The notes under the pieces are model-generated. The model was not told the DNA's origin, did not search any database, and worked only from the letters and a program-made list of their open reading frames with translations. From Bacteroidales bacterium (GTDB taxonomy: Bacteria > Bacteroidota > Bacteroidia > Bacteroidales > UBA932): 13,235 bases of DNA. Shown here piece by piece: positions 6,729 to 13,235 of the stretch. Position numbers and translations under genes: made by a program. The first letter of the stretch is position 1. The number at the start of each line of letters is the position of its first letter. The stretch spans positions 1 through 13,235 of the forward strand of contig JAFXPV010000067.1 in the NCBI GenBank assembly GCA_017527625.1, read 5' to 3'.

Positions 6729-8441
6729 TTACAGTTTTGTTAGTGATAGGATTTCGGATTCGAGTATCTCGGCTTTGGCAATCATAGCCTTTCCCTCCTC
6801 GATCAGCTGCTCTGCGGCAGCCTTGTCTTCAAGGCCCTGGGCGTTGATCTTGACATTCAGGAAGGCGCCACGCACGGCGGCACGGGCTGCAAGGGCGCCG
6901 ACGCCAGCGTCGGACGCCGAATTGGGATTGCCGTCCCTGGCCATAGCTTCGGCGATGGGGAATACCTTCATTGCAGTCCTCATAGTCTCGAGGGGCACCT
7001 GGGCTGCACGGAGAGTCGCGGCCTCGATGGCCTTGCTGCGGGCTTCCTTTTCTTCAGGGGTTCCTTTGGGCAGGCCCATCGCAGCCATAATGCCGTCGAA
7101 TGAGCGGGTGTCTTCGTCCACAAGTTCCAGCATCCTGGAGAGCACTTTCTGGCCTTTGTCCGCCCACTGCGAGAATTCTTCCCAGCGGTCGTCCCAGCCG
7201 CGCTTGCCGGCCGACAGATTGGCCACCATAGTGCTCAGGGCGGCCGCGAAGGCTCCCATCACTGCGGCGACGCTGCCACCGCCGGGAGCCGGAGATTCAG
7301 ATGCTGTCTCCTCGGCAAAGCCTTTGACGGTCATCCGCACAAGCCTTTCCCTGGCAGCCTCTTCAGCAGGGTCGGCAATCAGATATTCTATGACTTTTTC
7401 GTGCGGTTCGAATGGCTTGAGGTCGGACAGTCCCATACTCCGAACGGCTATCTTGATGAGTTCGCTCTCGCTGACTCCCACGCTGCGATGCTGTTTCTCA
7501 AGGAAGTAGCGGCCGGCGTCGATGAGCACCTGCTTGGGCACCAGGCCTACGATTTCGGTGCCTGTCACGCGCATTCCGCGGGCTTCGGCCTTGGCAGACA
7601 CTTCGTCGAAGGCTTTGTGCAGGGGAGTAGCTTCGATGTCTGTGATGTTCATACTGACCTGAGCGACTCCGTATTCAGGGATGTACCAGCCGATGGCCTT
7701 GCAGCCTTTCAGCGTCCCTGGGATCCATACCTGTTCTCCGTTTTCATCCTTGATGAGCGCTCCGGTCAGGGAGCCTCCTTCGCGGGCCTTGCGTCCTTTC
7801 TCGCGCACGTCGAAGGCGACGCTCATCGCCTTGCGGACGGAAGTGGTGTTAAGGTTGAAATTGACTGCAATCAGGAAGTTGCGGGCGCCTACGTTGCTGG
7901 CACCGCTGCGGGCGGTCGTCTCGTCATAATGCTTCGGACCGAAATCCGGCCTGCGTTCGGGGTCGGCCATCTTGTCGGGCAGAGCCTCATATTCGCCAGC
8001 GCGGCATACGGCCAGGTTGCGACGCTCAGGCTTGAAGGCGGCGGCCTCATAGCAGTAGCAGGGGATACCCAGCTCCTTGTACATACGCTCGGCCAGTTTG
8101 CGGGCCAGTGCAGCACACTCTTCGAGTGTTATGCCCTGAACGGGAACCAGGGGCAGCACGTCGGTCGCACCTGAACGGGGATGCTCGCCGTGATGGAGCC
8201 TCATATCTATCAGCTCCTGCGCTTTCCTTGCGCCCTGGAACGCCGCTTCGCAGACAGCGTCGGGCTCGCCGATGAAGGTGACTACCGTTCGGTTGGTGGC
8301 TTCGCCCGGGTCGACGTTCAGCACGCTGACTGAGCGTCCGTCAGGGGTCTTGGTGTCAGCGATGGCCTTTACTATCGCATCAATGACGTTTTTGTCGCGG
8401 CCTTCGCTGAAATTCGGAACACATTCTATCAGTTGTTTCAT
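6729..8441 (-). CDS. ftcD: Bifunctional glutamate formimidoyltransferase / formimidoyl-THF cyclodeaminase
   Basis: This fused enzyme moves the formimino group of formiminoglutamate to tetrahydrofolate, releasing glutamate, and then cyclises and deaminates it to 5,10-methenyl-THF. I start it at ATG 8441, giving 570 residues beginning MKQLIECVPNFSEGR. A longer frame from TTG 8471 would run through the promoter. The formiminotransferase domain spans about residues 1-300. HGEHPRSGATDV carries His87, equivalent to the catalytic His82 of mammalian FTCD. The cyclodeaminase domain covers roughly 350-570 and opens near SPAPGGGSVAAVMGAFAAAL. The architecture matches animal FTCD. It is the promoter-proximal gene of the hut operon, which has no hutG or hutF. 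Confidence 0.95.
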   Translation of the reverse strand: MKQLIECVPNFSEGRDKNVIDAIVKAIADTKTPDGRSVSVLNVDPGEATNRTVVTFIGEPDAVCEAAFQGARKAQELIDMRLHHGEHPRSGATDVLPLVPVQGITLEECAALARKLAERMYKELGIPCYCYEAAAFKPERRNLAVCRAGEYEALPDKMADPERRPDFGPKHYDETTARSGASNVGARNFLIAVNFNLNTTSVRKAMSVAFDVREKGRKAREGGSLTGALIKDENGEQVWIPGTLKGCKAIGWYIPEYGVAQVSMNITDIEATPLHKAFDEVSAKAEARGMRVTGTEIVGLVPKQVLIDAGRYFLEKQHRSVGVSESELIKIAVRSMGLSDLKPFEPHEKVIEYLIADPAEEAARERLVRMTVKGFAEETASESPAPGGGSVAAVMGAFAAALSTMVANLSAGKRGWDDRWEEFSQWADKGQKVLSRMLELVDEDTRSFDGIMAAMGLPKGTPEEKEARSKAIEAATLRAAQVPLETMRTAMKVFPIAEAMARDGNPNSASDAGVGALAARAAVRGAFLNVKINAQGLEDKAAAEQLIEEGKAMIAKAEILESEILSLTKL

Positions 8442-8462
8442 AGTGACAATTATAGTGTTTGT

Positions 8463-8499
8463 ATTTTTCAAATATACAAATAATAGCGCATAAGTGAAA
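8463..8499 (-). promoter_or_regulatory. Bacteroides-type promoter of the hut operon
   Basis: On the minus strand TTTC (8496-8499) stands 19 bases before TATATTTG (8469-8476). The Bacteroidota vegetative consensus is TTTG, N19-21, TAnnTTTG, so only one specified base differs. Transcription would start near 8463, leaving a short AT-rich leader of about 20 bases with no Shine-Dalgarno before the ftcD ATG at 8441. The -33 box sits inside the left arm of palindromic element B. Confidence 0.6.
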
Positions 8500-8656
8500 G
8501 AATAAGGCCTGAAGGAATATGGCCACCCCGGCCAAGGAAGAGGGAGGTTGCCTGCTGGATACGAGTTCTGCGTAGCAGGACGAAGTAGACAGTAGGAGGG
8601 TACGAGTGAGCGTCAGCGAACGAGCTTCCTGAAGGCCTGTATTCTTTCACTTATGC
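8488..8656. repeat. ~169-bp nested palindromic element (element B)
   Basis: The left arm at 8488-8510 begins GCATAAGTGAAAGAATA. The right arm at 8633-8656 is its reverse complement with a single inserted base, and weaker pairing continues inward. Inner stems share the same centre: CCTGCTG (8551-8557) with CAGTAGG (8590-8596, one G-T pair), TAC/GTA at 8560-8562 and 8585-8587, and an apical hairpin GTTCTGC-GTA-GCAGGAC at 8565-8581. A side hairpin, TGGCC-ACCCC-GGCCA, lies at 8520-8534. The apical geometry, 7 bp with a GTA loop, equals the hairpin at 44-60. It encodes no protein and lies between the sigma-operon terminator and the hut promoter. Confidence 0.75.
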
Positions 8657-8665
8657 TTATCTGTA

Positions 8666-8703
8666 TATAAAAAATCCATCTCCCTTAATTGAGAGATGGA
8701 TTA
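8666..8703 (-). terminator. Intrinsic terminator of the sigma/DUF4252 operon
   Basis: AATCCATCTC (8673-8682) and GAGATGGATT (8693-8702) form a perfect 10-bp stem. Read on the minus strand the stem is followed by TTTTTTATATA. It lies about 35 bases beyond the stop of the last DUF4252 gene and so ends that transcript before the hut promoter region. Confidence 0.85.
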
Positions 8704-8736
8704 TACTAATTATGAACAACAGATGAACCTGCTCTA

Positions 8737-9216
8737 CTAGAGGTCTGAATTTACGACTACCCGTTCGAAGTCCTCGCGGAGGATATCGCCGTCGAAGCTG
8801 ATGAACGAAGTCTCGTCACCGTCCGTATTGAGCATTATGAAGCTCCTTATGATATCATCATCGCCGTTGGTAAACATCTGCATATGGTCGCCGCTGTCCT
8901 TGGCTTCCATAAGCAACTCATATCTGCCGCCGCGGATCAGTTTCGATACTTCACCGGCCAGTTGATTCGCAGGCCCTGAATTGGGAATATTCAGAATATA
9001 CATACCCTTGAGAGAACGTACGAGTCGGGCGATGTCCACATCTTCCTCGCCCATATCGAGGCTGAGTTTACCAATCATCTTGAACATAGCGGGACTGATG
9101 TAAACTGCTGTCACGCCGTCCATATCAGAATATTTCTCGTAGAGAGATTTGCCCGTCTGGGCGAAAGCGGTCATAGACAATACTGCGAGAATCGCTGTCA
9201 ACAGAATTTTTTTCAT
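8737..9216 (-). CDS. Secreted DUF4252 domain-containing protein (copy 2)
   Basis: This 159-residue protein has a clear signal peptide, MKKILLTAILAVLSMTAFAQ, with likely cleavage after Ala19 or Gln20. The mature domain resembles DUF4252 of Bacteroidota: an initial YEKYSDMDGVTAVYIS block, MYILNI around 72-77, and YELLMEAKDSGDHMQMF near 99-115, followed by a beta-rich C-terminus ending in a charged helix. The function is unknown, and export to the periplasm or cell surface is inferred. Its ATG overlaps the stop of the membrane gene upstream (ATGA). The operon also holds an ECF sigma factor and a second DUF4252 paralogue sharing the ELLMEAKD motif. An intrinsic terminator follows the gene. Confidence 0.85.
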   Translation of the reverse strand: MKKILLTAILAVLSMTAFAQTGKSLYEKYSDMDGVTAVYISPAMFKMIGKLSLDMGEEDVDIARLVRSLKGMYILNIPNSGPANQLAGEVSKLIRGGRYELLMEAKDSGDHMQMFTNGDDDIIRSFIMLNTDGDETSFISFDGDILREDFERVVVNSDL

Positions 9217-9605
9217 CGTATGATATTTATTGTTTTTTCTATTTCATCTGTAATCATCTGGCTGCTCTCATCAACGGCAGCCTTGCCTTGCTGGACGCCT
9301 GAACCAATCTGGCGGAACACTTCCTGCACCTGGGCGTAGGCGAGGGCGGGATCGTCGAAAGTGTCTTTCGGTCCGCGGTTCCAAAGTGCGAAGCCGATGC
9401 CCAGCATTACTATGAAGGTTGCGGCTATGCCGGAAATCCAGCTGATGTATACCTTGCGGGGCGAGCGTCCTGAAGCTTCTTCGGCGATTTCAAGCTTGGC
9501 TATGACCTCATTCGCTCCTGCTTTCCCGGCAGGGATGCTTCGGTCGTCAGCAACAGCCTCAAGCTCTTCGGCCGTCATCTTTTCTATATCTTCAATACGT
9601 TTCAT
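9213..9605 (-). CDS. Single-pass membrane protein, anti-sigma-like
   Basis: This 130-residue protein has a charged, acidic, helical N-terminus (IEDIEKMTAEELEAVADD), one hydrophobic segment at about 53-75 (ISWISGIAATFIVMLGIGFALW), and a C-terminal soluble tail of about 55 residues. The positive charges before the segment (SPRKVY) put the N-terminus in the cytoplasm. It follows the ECF sigma gene by seven bases and overlaps the next DUF4252 gene. Size, topology and position fit an anti-sigma factor or a short regulatory partner. However, I see no zinc-binding HxxxCxxC motif and cannot assign a named family. The role is an inference from context. Confidence 0.7.
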   Translation of the reverse strand: MKRIEDIEKMTAEELEAVADDRSIPAGKAGANEVIAKLEIAEEASGRSPRKVYISWISGIAATFIVMLGIGFALWNRGPKDTFDDPALAYAQVQEVFRQIGSGVQQGKAAVDESSQMITDEIEKTINIIR

Positions 9606-9612
9606 ATCGCTT

Positions 9613-10098
9613 TCAATTGTCCAATAGTTTCCTGAGTGTCTTTCTCGCAGCGCTGAGCATTACGCGCAGGCTTCCTTCAGCCAGCCCCGTCGCTGCAGCT
9701 ATGTCTGCGTATTCCATATCTTCAAAGACCCGCATCTGCAGCACCTTGCGCTGGTTGTCAGGCAGACGCGCCATAGCGGCCTCCACGGCTTTTATCGTTT
9801 CTCGTGCCGCCAACGTCGAGTCTTCGCCGCCGGGACGGAATTCTGCAGACTTGAGCGATTCGCTTCTTGCAACATTTGCGTGACGCAGACGGTCGAGGCA
9901 GATATTCTTCAGCATCGTCAGGCCGTAGGCCTTCGGCTGACGTATTTCAGAGAGCTTGTCGCGAGAGATCCAAAGCCTGATATACAGATCCTGCACTGCA
10001 TCGGCCGCATCAGCCGCATCCTCCAGAATGTAGAGGGCTACGCGGTAGAAAGCGTCTTCAAGCGGAAGCCAGGTGGCCTTGAACTCGGTAGAACCCAT
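9613..10098 (-). CDS. RNA polymerase sigma factor, ECF subfamily
   Basis: At 161 residues this has the compact two-domain ECF layout. Sigma2 lies at about 15-72, with DAADAVQDLYIRLW (region 2.1/2.2-like) and QPKAYGLTMLKNICLDRLR (region 2.4-like). Sigma4 lies at about 102-160, with LPDNQRKVLQMRVFEDMEYADIAAATGLAEGSLRVMLSAARKTLRKLL forming the -35-recognising helix-turn-helix, given here as key blocks only. It should direct RNA polymerase to a small regulon. It lies four bases after the first DUF4252 gene and seven before the anti-sigma-like gene, so all are probably co-expressed. The start ATG at 10098 fits the usual N-terminus. The stimulus is unknown. Confidence 0.92.
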   Translation of the reverse strand: MGSTEFKATWLPLEDAFYRVALYILEDAADAADAVQDLYIRLWISRDKLSEIRQPKAYGLTMLKNICLDRLRHANVARSESLKSAEFRPGGEDSTLAARETIKAVEAAMARLPDNQRKVLQMRVFEDMEYADIAAATGLAEGSLRVMLSAARKTLRKLLDN

Positions 10099-10102
10099 CG
10101 TC

Positions 10103-10657
10103 TTACTTTGTCGTAGATTCTACGAGATCAGCAAGGTCCTTGGAGTCTATGCTTCCGAAAAAGCATATCAGTGCGCCTTCCTGAGGTACAAACATTATGA
10201 TGTCGTTCACCCGCTCACCGTCTCTGGCGGTATTGCCGTAGATCGACATTTTCTCCCCGTTGTCCTTGGCTTCCATCAGCAGCTCGCAGCCTCGCAGGGC
10301 ATTCGACATTTTTGCGTTGAACTTGTCCTTGATGTGCACGGGGCAATCTTCATAACTTACAACCAGCATACTGCTGATGCCGCGTACTGCCGGCATTTCC
10401 CTGTTGAGCCCACTGAAGCTCTTGCCAAGTTTCATAGCTATGCCGCCTATGGACACCATTTCCACGTTGGCTTCAGACACTACTCTTATCCCGGGAAGCG
10501 AGACTGACTCTTTGTCGGAACTGATTCCTGCAAGGCGGGCTTCAGCCCTCATATCGTTCACCATAGCCTGGATATCGCTCTTGCCCGGAGTCCTGCGGGC
10601 CTGGCACACTGCCGTTACAGACAGCAATACAAACAACGTCACCAAAAATCGTTTCAT
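10103..10657 (-). CDS. Secreted DUF4252 domain-containing protein (copy 1)
   Basis: I start this gene at ATG 10657, giving 184 residues that begin with the signal peptide MKRFLVTLFVLLSVTAVCQA. The longer frame from 10726 would put 23 hydrophilic residues before it and overlap the upstream gene. TAVC is a poor lipobox, because Val precedes Cys, so cleavage after Ala20 is more likely than lipidation. The later part carries the DUF4252-like block CELLMEAKDNGEKMSIY (124-140), then NDIIMFVP and FFGSIDSKDLADLVE. The same ELLMEAKD motif occurs in the last gene of this operon. It is the first gene of the sigma operon and its function is unknown. Confidence 0.82.
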   Translation of the reverse strand: MKRFLVTLFVLLSVTAVCQARRTPGKSDIQAMVNDMRAEARLAGISSDKESVSLPGIRVVSEANVEMVSIGGIAMKLGKSFSGLNREMPAVRGISSMLVVSYEDCPVHIKDKFNAKMSNALRGCELLMEAKDNGEKMSIYGNTARDGERVNDIIMFVPQEGALICFFGSIDSKDLADLVESTTK

Positions 10658-10670
10658 AAAAATCGTTTTG

Positions 10671-10700
10671 ATAATAAGACGGGCTGCCTGGCGTTTTGTT
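10671..10700 (-). promoter_or_regulatory. Candidate ECF-type promoter of the sigma/DUF4252 operon
   Basis: In the 52-base gap upstream of the first DUF4252 gene the minus strand reads AAC (10698-10700), 16 bases, CGTC (10678-10681). AAC and CGTC are typical -35 and -10 cores of ECF-sigma promoters at near-standard spacing. A start near 10671 would leave a leader of about 14 bases. This would fit autoregulation, but these short motifs could occur by chance. Confidence 0.35.
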
Positions 10701-10709
10701 AACGGCCAT

Positions 10710-10988
10710 TCATCTTTTTTTGTCAATCCATACCCAGAGACGGTACATCAGGAAGCCCCAGCTGAGGAAGAGCACGACGTAGACCCAGTAGGGGAGCTGC
10801 GCCTCATAGGCGTCGTCGTGTATGACATTCCCGTAATCCGGAATGTCGGTGTAATAATATGCCCCGGCCCCGAAATCGTACTTGTCGCTGAGGCCGAGGC
10901 CGTTGATCATTATGTACAGGGCGCAGAGCACGGCCAGCGCCACCGCGAAGATGGTCACTACCTTCAACAACCTGCGCTTGTCCATCAT
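10710..10988 (-). CDS. Small two-TM membrane protein coupled to the YeiH-family gene
   Basis: This 92-residue protein has two hydrophobic segments, at about 9-28 (KVVTIFAVALAVLCALYIMI) and 67-86 (PYWVYVVLFLSWGFLMYRLW). They are joined by a roughly 38-residue loop rich in Tyr, Asp and Gly (DFGAGAYYYTDIPDYGN). Basic residues at both ends (DKRR, DKKR) place the termini in the cytoplasm and the loop in the periplasm. I do not recognise the family. Its ATG overlaps the stop of the YeiH-family transporter gene (ATGA), so it is translationally coupled and may be an accessory subunit. A second ATG one codon later (10985) is an equally good start. Confidence 0.75.
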   Translation of the reverse strand: MMDKRRLLKVVTIFAVALAVLCALYIMINGLGLSDKYDFGAGAYYYTDIPDYGNVIHDDAYEAQLPYWVYVVLFLSWGFLMYRLWVWIDKKR

Positions 10989-12310
10989 TTGAATTCAGAG
11001 AGGACAGGTATGTCGAATACAGCGCCGGACAGCAGGAACCAGACTGCAAAGAGAGTGAGCGCTATGTTGAATAACTGGCCGATGATGTAGAGCCACAGCA
11101 CCCTGCCTCCGTGCATCTGCCTGGCGATGGACTTGAAATTGGTGTCGAGGCCGATGGATGTGAAGGCGAGCACGAAAGCCCAGTTCTTATACTGGTCCAG
11201 CACGCCGTTGATGGCCTTGACCTGGTCGCCGCCGAAAGCGGGCTGGATGATGAACGAGGCGATGAGCGATGCCGCGAAGAATCCGATGATGAACTTGGGG
11301 AAGCGGGTCCAGATTTCGCTGGCGCCGACCTTGCGTTCCGAGCCTTTGTCAACCCTCGTGGCGAAGAATATGGCGACGAAGAAGGCTATGAAGCCGATAA
11401 GGATGTTCTGTATGGACTTGACAAGCACAGCCGCCTGCTCGGCTTCGGCGCCGAGGGCATTGCCTGCCAACACCACCGCTCCTGTGGAGTCGACGGTGCC
11501 GCCGATGAGCGCGCCTCCCATCAGCTGGCTCATTCCGGCTGCCTTGATGATCATAGGCTCGAACACCATCATCAGGATGGTGAAGATGATGGATATTGAA
11601 ATGGCGATGGAAAGGTCATCCTTCTTCGCTTTGGCGGCCGCTCCGGTGGCAATGGCAGCGGATGTACCGCAGACGCTCGTGGCGGCTGCAAGAGTTATCA
11701 CCAGTGGCTTGTTGTCGATCTTGAACACCTTGGTGCCGAGCCACCACATAAATATTATGACGATGGGGGTGACTATCCAGGCTATGCCGAGGCCGTAGAG
11801 GCCGAACTTGGCGATGTTGGAGAACAGCACCGAGAAGCCCATTATCACCAGGCCGGTCTTGATGTAGTATTCGGTGCGGATGGCGGGCTTCAGCCACTCG
11901 GGGACGCCTACCGTATTGGAAATGAGAAGACCGACGATCAACGCCCAGAACGCCCACTCGAGGTAGCGGTTGAGAGTGAATTCCGCGCTGATGAGGCGTA
12001 CGAAGACAGCCAGCAGGAAGAGGCAGATGAAGGCCGGCAGGAACTTCTTGATGCTGCCGCCCTGCAGTTTGATTCCGGCAGCGAAGAGCAGCCCGAGTAC
12101 AGCCATAGTCAGCAGCAGCTTGCCCCAGAAAGCCCATTTGCCCAACTGGGCCCATATCGTATGGTCACCGAAGTGCCAGGTCGAAAATTTGAGAGCTGCG
12201 AAGTCGAACCATCCCGTCAGGACAGCTACGCAGCCGATGAGGATGACAATGGCTCCGATCCACACGGCCAGCCAGTCCTCGCTGAAAAGTTTCTTGGTAT
12301 TATCAGACAT
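10985..12310 (-). CDS. YeiH/UPF0324 family putative sulfate exporter
   Basis: This inner-membrane protein of 441 residues (from ATG 12310) has about ten or eleven hydrophobic helices. The family signature SVCGTSAAIATGAA is at 212-225, and the later GGTVDSTGAVVLAG and FTSIGLDTNF blocks also match UPF0324. Family members are annotated as putative sulfate exporters, but the substrate here is unproven. It is longer than E. coli YeiH (about 350), with an extended N-terminal helix pair. An in-frame ATG at 12352 (MAILVPNN) is possible. I prefer MSDNTKKLFSEDW because a soluble charged start precedes the first helix. The frame upstream to 12586 runs through a terminator and glpF and is not coding. Confidence 0.88.
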   Translation of the reverse strand: MSDNTKKLFSEDWLAVWIGAIVILIGCVAVLTGWFDFAALKFSTWHFGDHTIWAQLGKWAFWGKLLLTMAVLGLLFAAGIKLQGGSIKKFLPAFICLFLLAVFVRLISAEFTLNRYLEWAFWALIVGLLISNTVGVPEWLKPAIRTEYYIKTGLVIMGFSVLFSNIAKFGLYGLGIAWIVTPIVIIFMWWLGTKVFKIDNKPLVITLAAATSVCGTSAAIATGAAAKAKKDDLSIAISISIIFTILMMVFEPMIIKAAGMSQLMGGALIGGTVDSTGAVVLAGNALGAEAEQAAVLVKSIQNILIGFIAFFVAIFFATRVDKGSERKVGASEIWTRFPKFIIGFFAASLIASFIIQPAFGGDQVKAINGVLDQYKNWAFVLAFTSIGLDTNFKSIARQMHGGRVLWLYIIGQLFNIALTLFAVWFLLSGAVFDIPVLSEFK

Positions 12311-12385
12311 ACGGTCAAACTGTTTCAAGTTATTCGGAACTAAGATAGCCATTCTTTTCCATAACGCGAAATGTGGCTGTCGATT

Positions 12386-12420
12386 GCAAAAAGAAACGGC
12401 CGGGAAACGCTCCCGGCCGT
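12386..12420 (-). terminator. Intrinsic terminator after glpF
   Basis: ACGGCCGGGA (12396-12405) and TCCCGGCCGT (12411-12420) form a perfect 10-bp GC-rich stem with an AACGC loop. On the minus strand TTTCTTTTTGC follows. It lies about 25 bases beyond the glpF stop and separates glpF from the YeiH-family gene, which therefore needs its own promoter within 12311-12385. I could not identify that promoter. Confidence 0.9.
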
Positions 12421-12443
12421 CACATTCTGTTATAACGCGGATG

Positions 12444-13163
12444 TTAGAATACCAGCACGAAGAGGCCGGCAGCGAGGAGAGCGCCGACAACCGGGCCGCA
12501 GATGGGAACCCAGCTGTAAGCCCAGTCGCTTGAACCCTTGCCCTTGATGGGGAGGATGGCGTGGGCGATGCGGGGACCGAGGTCACGGGCAGGATTGATG
12601 GCGTAACCGGTGGTACCGCCGAGAGACATACCGATGGCCATTATAAGCATTGTCACAGGGAACGCGCCCGAACTTCCGAGATTGAAGTCGGCAGTGTTGC
12701 CCTCAGTGGCGAAGGCCATAATGATGAACACCAGCACGCAGGTGCCGACAACCTCGCAGATGAAATTGCGCCAGTAGTTGCGGATGGCGGGAATGGTGCA
12801 GAAGCAGCCGAGCTTGGCAGCCTGGTCTTCAGTAGCGTCGAAGTGATCTTTGTAGCATACCCAAACGAGAGCAGCACCGCAGATACCGCCCAGAATCTGA
12901 GCCACGATGTAGCCGAACACGTCAGACCAGGGGAAAGAACCGGCAGCTGCCAGACCCAGGGTCAGAGCGGGATTGAGGTGGGCACCGCTGATAGGGCCGG
13001 ACACGAACACGCCGCACATCACGGCAAAACCCCAGGCCATCGTGATGACAACCCAGCCGCTGCCTTGACCTTTAGTCTTGTTGAGGCAGACATTGGCAAC
13101 GACGCTGTCACCCATCAGGATGAGAACCAGAGTTCCCAGGAATTCAAACAGATATTTTTCCAT
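12444..13163 (-). CDS. glpF: Aquaglyceroporin / glycerol uptake facilitator (GlpF)
   Basis: This is a MIP-family channel of 239 residues with six membrane helices and two half-helices. The first NPA box is at 64-66 (SGAHLNPALTLG) and the second at 190-192 (GYAINPARDLGPR). Asp194 after NPAR is the usual marker of glycerol-conducting rather than water-only channels. It would let glycerol diffuse across the inner membrane for phosphorylation by the kinase whose 3' end lies 12 bases upstream. Length and motifs are complete, and an intrinsic terminator follows the stop. Other small polyols may also pass. Confidence 0.95.
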   Translation of the reverse strand: MEKYLFEFLGTLVLILMGDSVVANVCLNKTKGQGSGWVVITMAWGFAVMCGVFVSGPISGAHLNPALTLGLAAAGSFPWSDVFGYIVAQILGGICGAALVWVCYKDHFDATEDQAAKLGCFCTIPAIRNYWRNFICEVVGTCVLVFIIMAFATEGNTADFNLGSSGAFPVTMLIMAIGMSLGGTTGYAINPARDLGPRIAHAILPIKGKGSSDWAYSWVPICGPVVGALLAAGLFVLVF

Positions 13164-13175
13164 AATAGTATTTAG

Positions 13176-13235
13176 TTATTTAGATAATGTTCTTGAAACA
13201 GCGTCTTTCCAGCCCTTCTTGGCCTCAGTCTGAGG
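13176..13235 (-). CDS. glpK: Glycerol kinase, 3' end only (GlpK)
   Basis: Only the last 19 codons and the TAA are inside the window, reading PQTEAKKGWKDAVSRTLSK. The AKKGWKDAV pattern matches the C-terminal helix common in FGGY-family glycerol kinases. The stop lies 12 bases before the glpF ATG, and glpK-glpF is a common bacterial pair. The assignment depends on this short tail and on the neighbour, since no catalytic part can be seen. Confidence 0.65.
   Translation of the reverse strand, partial: PQTEAKKGWKDAVSRTLSK

Noticed and set aside
3243..8174. Long plus-strand ORFs opposite the hut genes (for example 4865-5434, 6634-7509, 7401-8174)
   Set aside because: They are antisense shadows produced by GC-rich codon usage. 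The minus-strand frames carry complete enzyme motifs, while these show none.
12311..12586. N-terminal extension of the YeiH-family ORF up to 12586
   Set aside because: The extension would cross the glpF terminator and the glpF coding sequence and is Ser/Pro/Arg-rich without a domain. The ATG at 12310 fits the family.

Overview
The window looks like a chromosomal segment of a gut-type Bacteroidota, probably Bacteroidales. Four things point there: a fused formiminotransferase-cyclodeaminase with a long UROC1-like urocanase, a DUF4252/ECF-sigma operon, a TTTC-N19-TATATTTG promoter close to the Bacteroides -33/-7 consensus (TTTG / TAnnTTTG), and mostly absent Shine-Dalgarno sequences. Almost all genes lie on the minus strand.

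Layout. (1) 1-1590 is accessory DNA, visibly AT-richer at its left end. It holds a structured, repeat-bearing non-coding stretch (1-295), a minus-strand ORF without a good start (296-601), and, starting head-to-head at the same point, the 3' part of a plus-strand type III-like DNA methyltransferase gene (602-1462) followed by a 40-codon ORF. Both genes seem to lose their 5' ends at about 600, as expected of a rearrangement scar or chimeric join. (2) 1590-1976 is non-coding and carries a nested ~195-bp palindromic element. (3) 1977-8441 is a complete, tightly packed histidine-utilisation operon transcribed right to left: ftcD/fchA fusion, hutU, hutH, hutI. It converts histidine via urocanate, imidazolonepropionate and formiminoglutamate to glutamate, and feeds the one-carbon unit into tetrahydrofolate. 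(4) 8442-8736 holds the hut promoter, a second nested palindrome (8488-8656) whose left arm contains the promoter's -33 box, and a minus-strand terminator. (5) 8737-10657 is a four-gene operon: a secreted DUF4252 protein, an ECF sigma factor, a one-TM anti-sigma-like protein and a second secreted DUF4252 protein. A plausible ECF-type promoter lies just upstream. (6) 10710-12310 encodes a YeiH/UPF0324 transporter translationally coupled to a 92-residue two-TM protein. (7) 12386-13235 holds a terminator, a GlpF-type aquaglyceroporin and the last codons of a probable glycerol kinase gene.

The core metabolic genes are conventional. The most unusual content is the set of palindromic elements with coaxial stems, two of which have a 7-bp stem capped by a GTA loop; the overlap of one element with the hut promoter; the spaced TTCCAACCAATA-type repeats; the head-to-head truncation at ~600; and the sigma/DUF4252 and YeiH/small-membrane-protein pairs of unknown function. 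No complete new defence or mobile system is visible.
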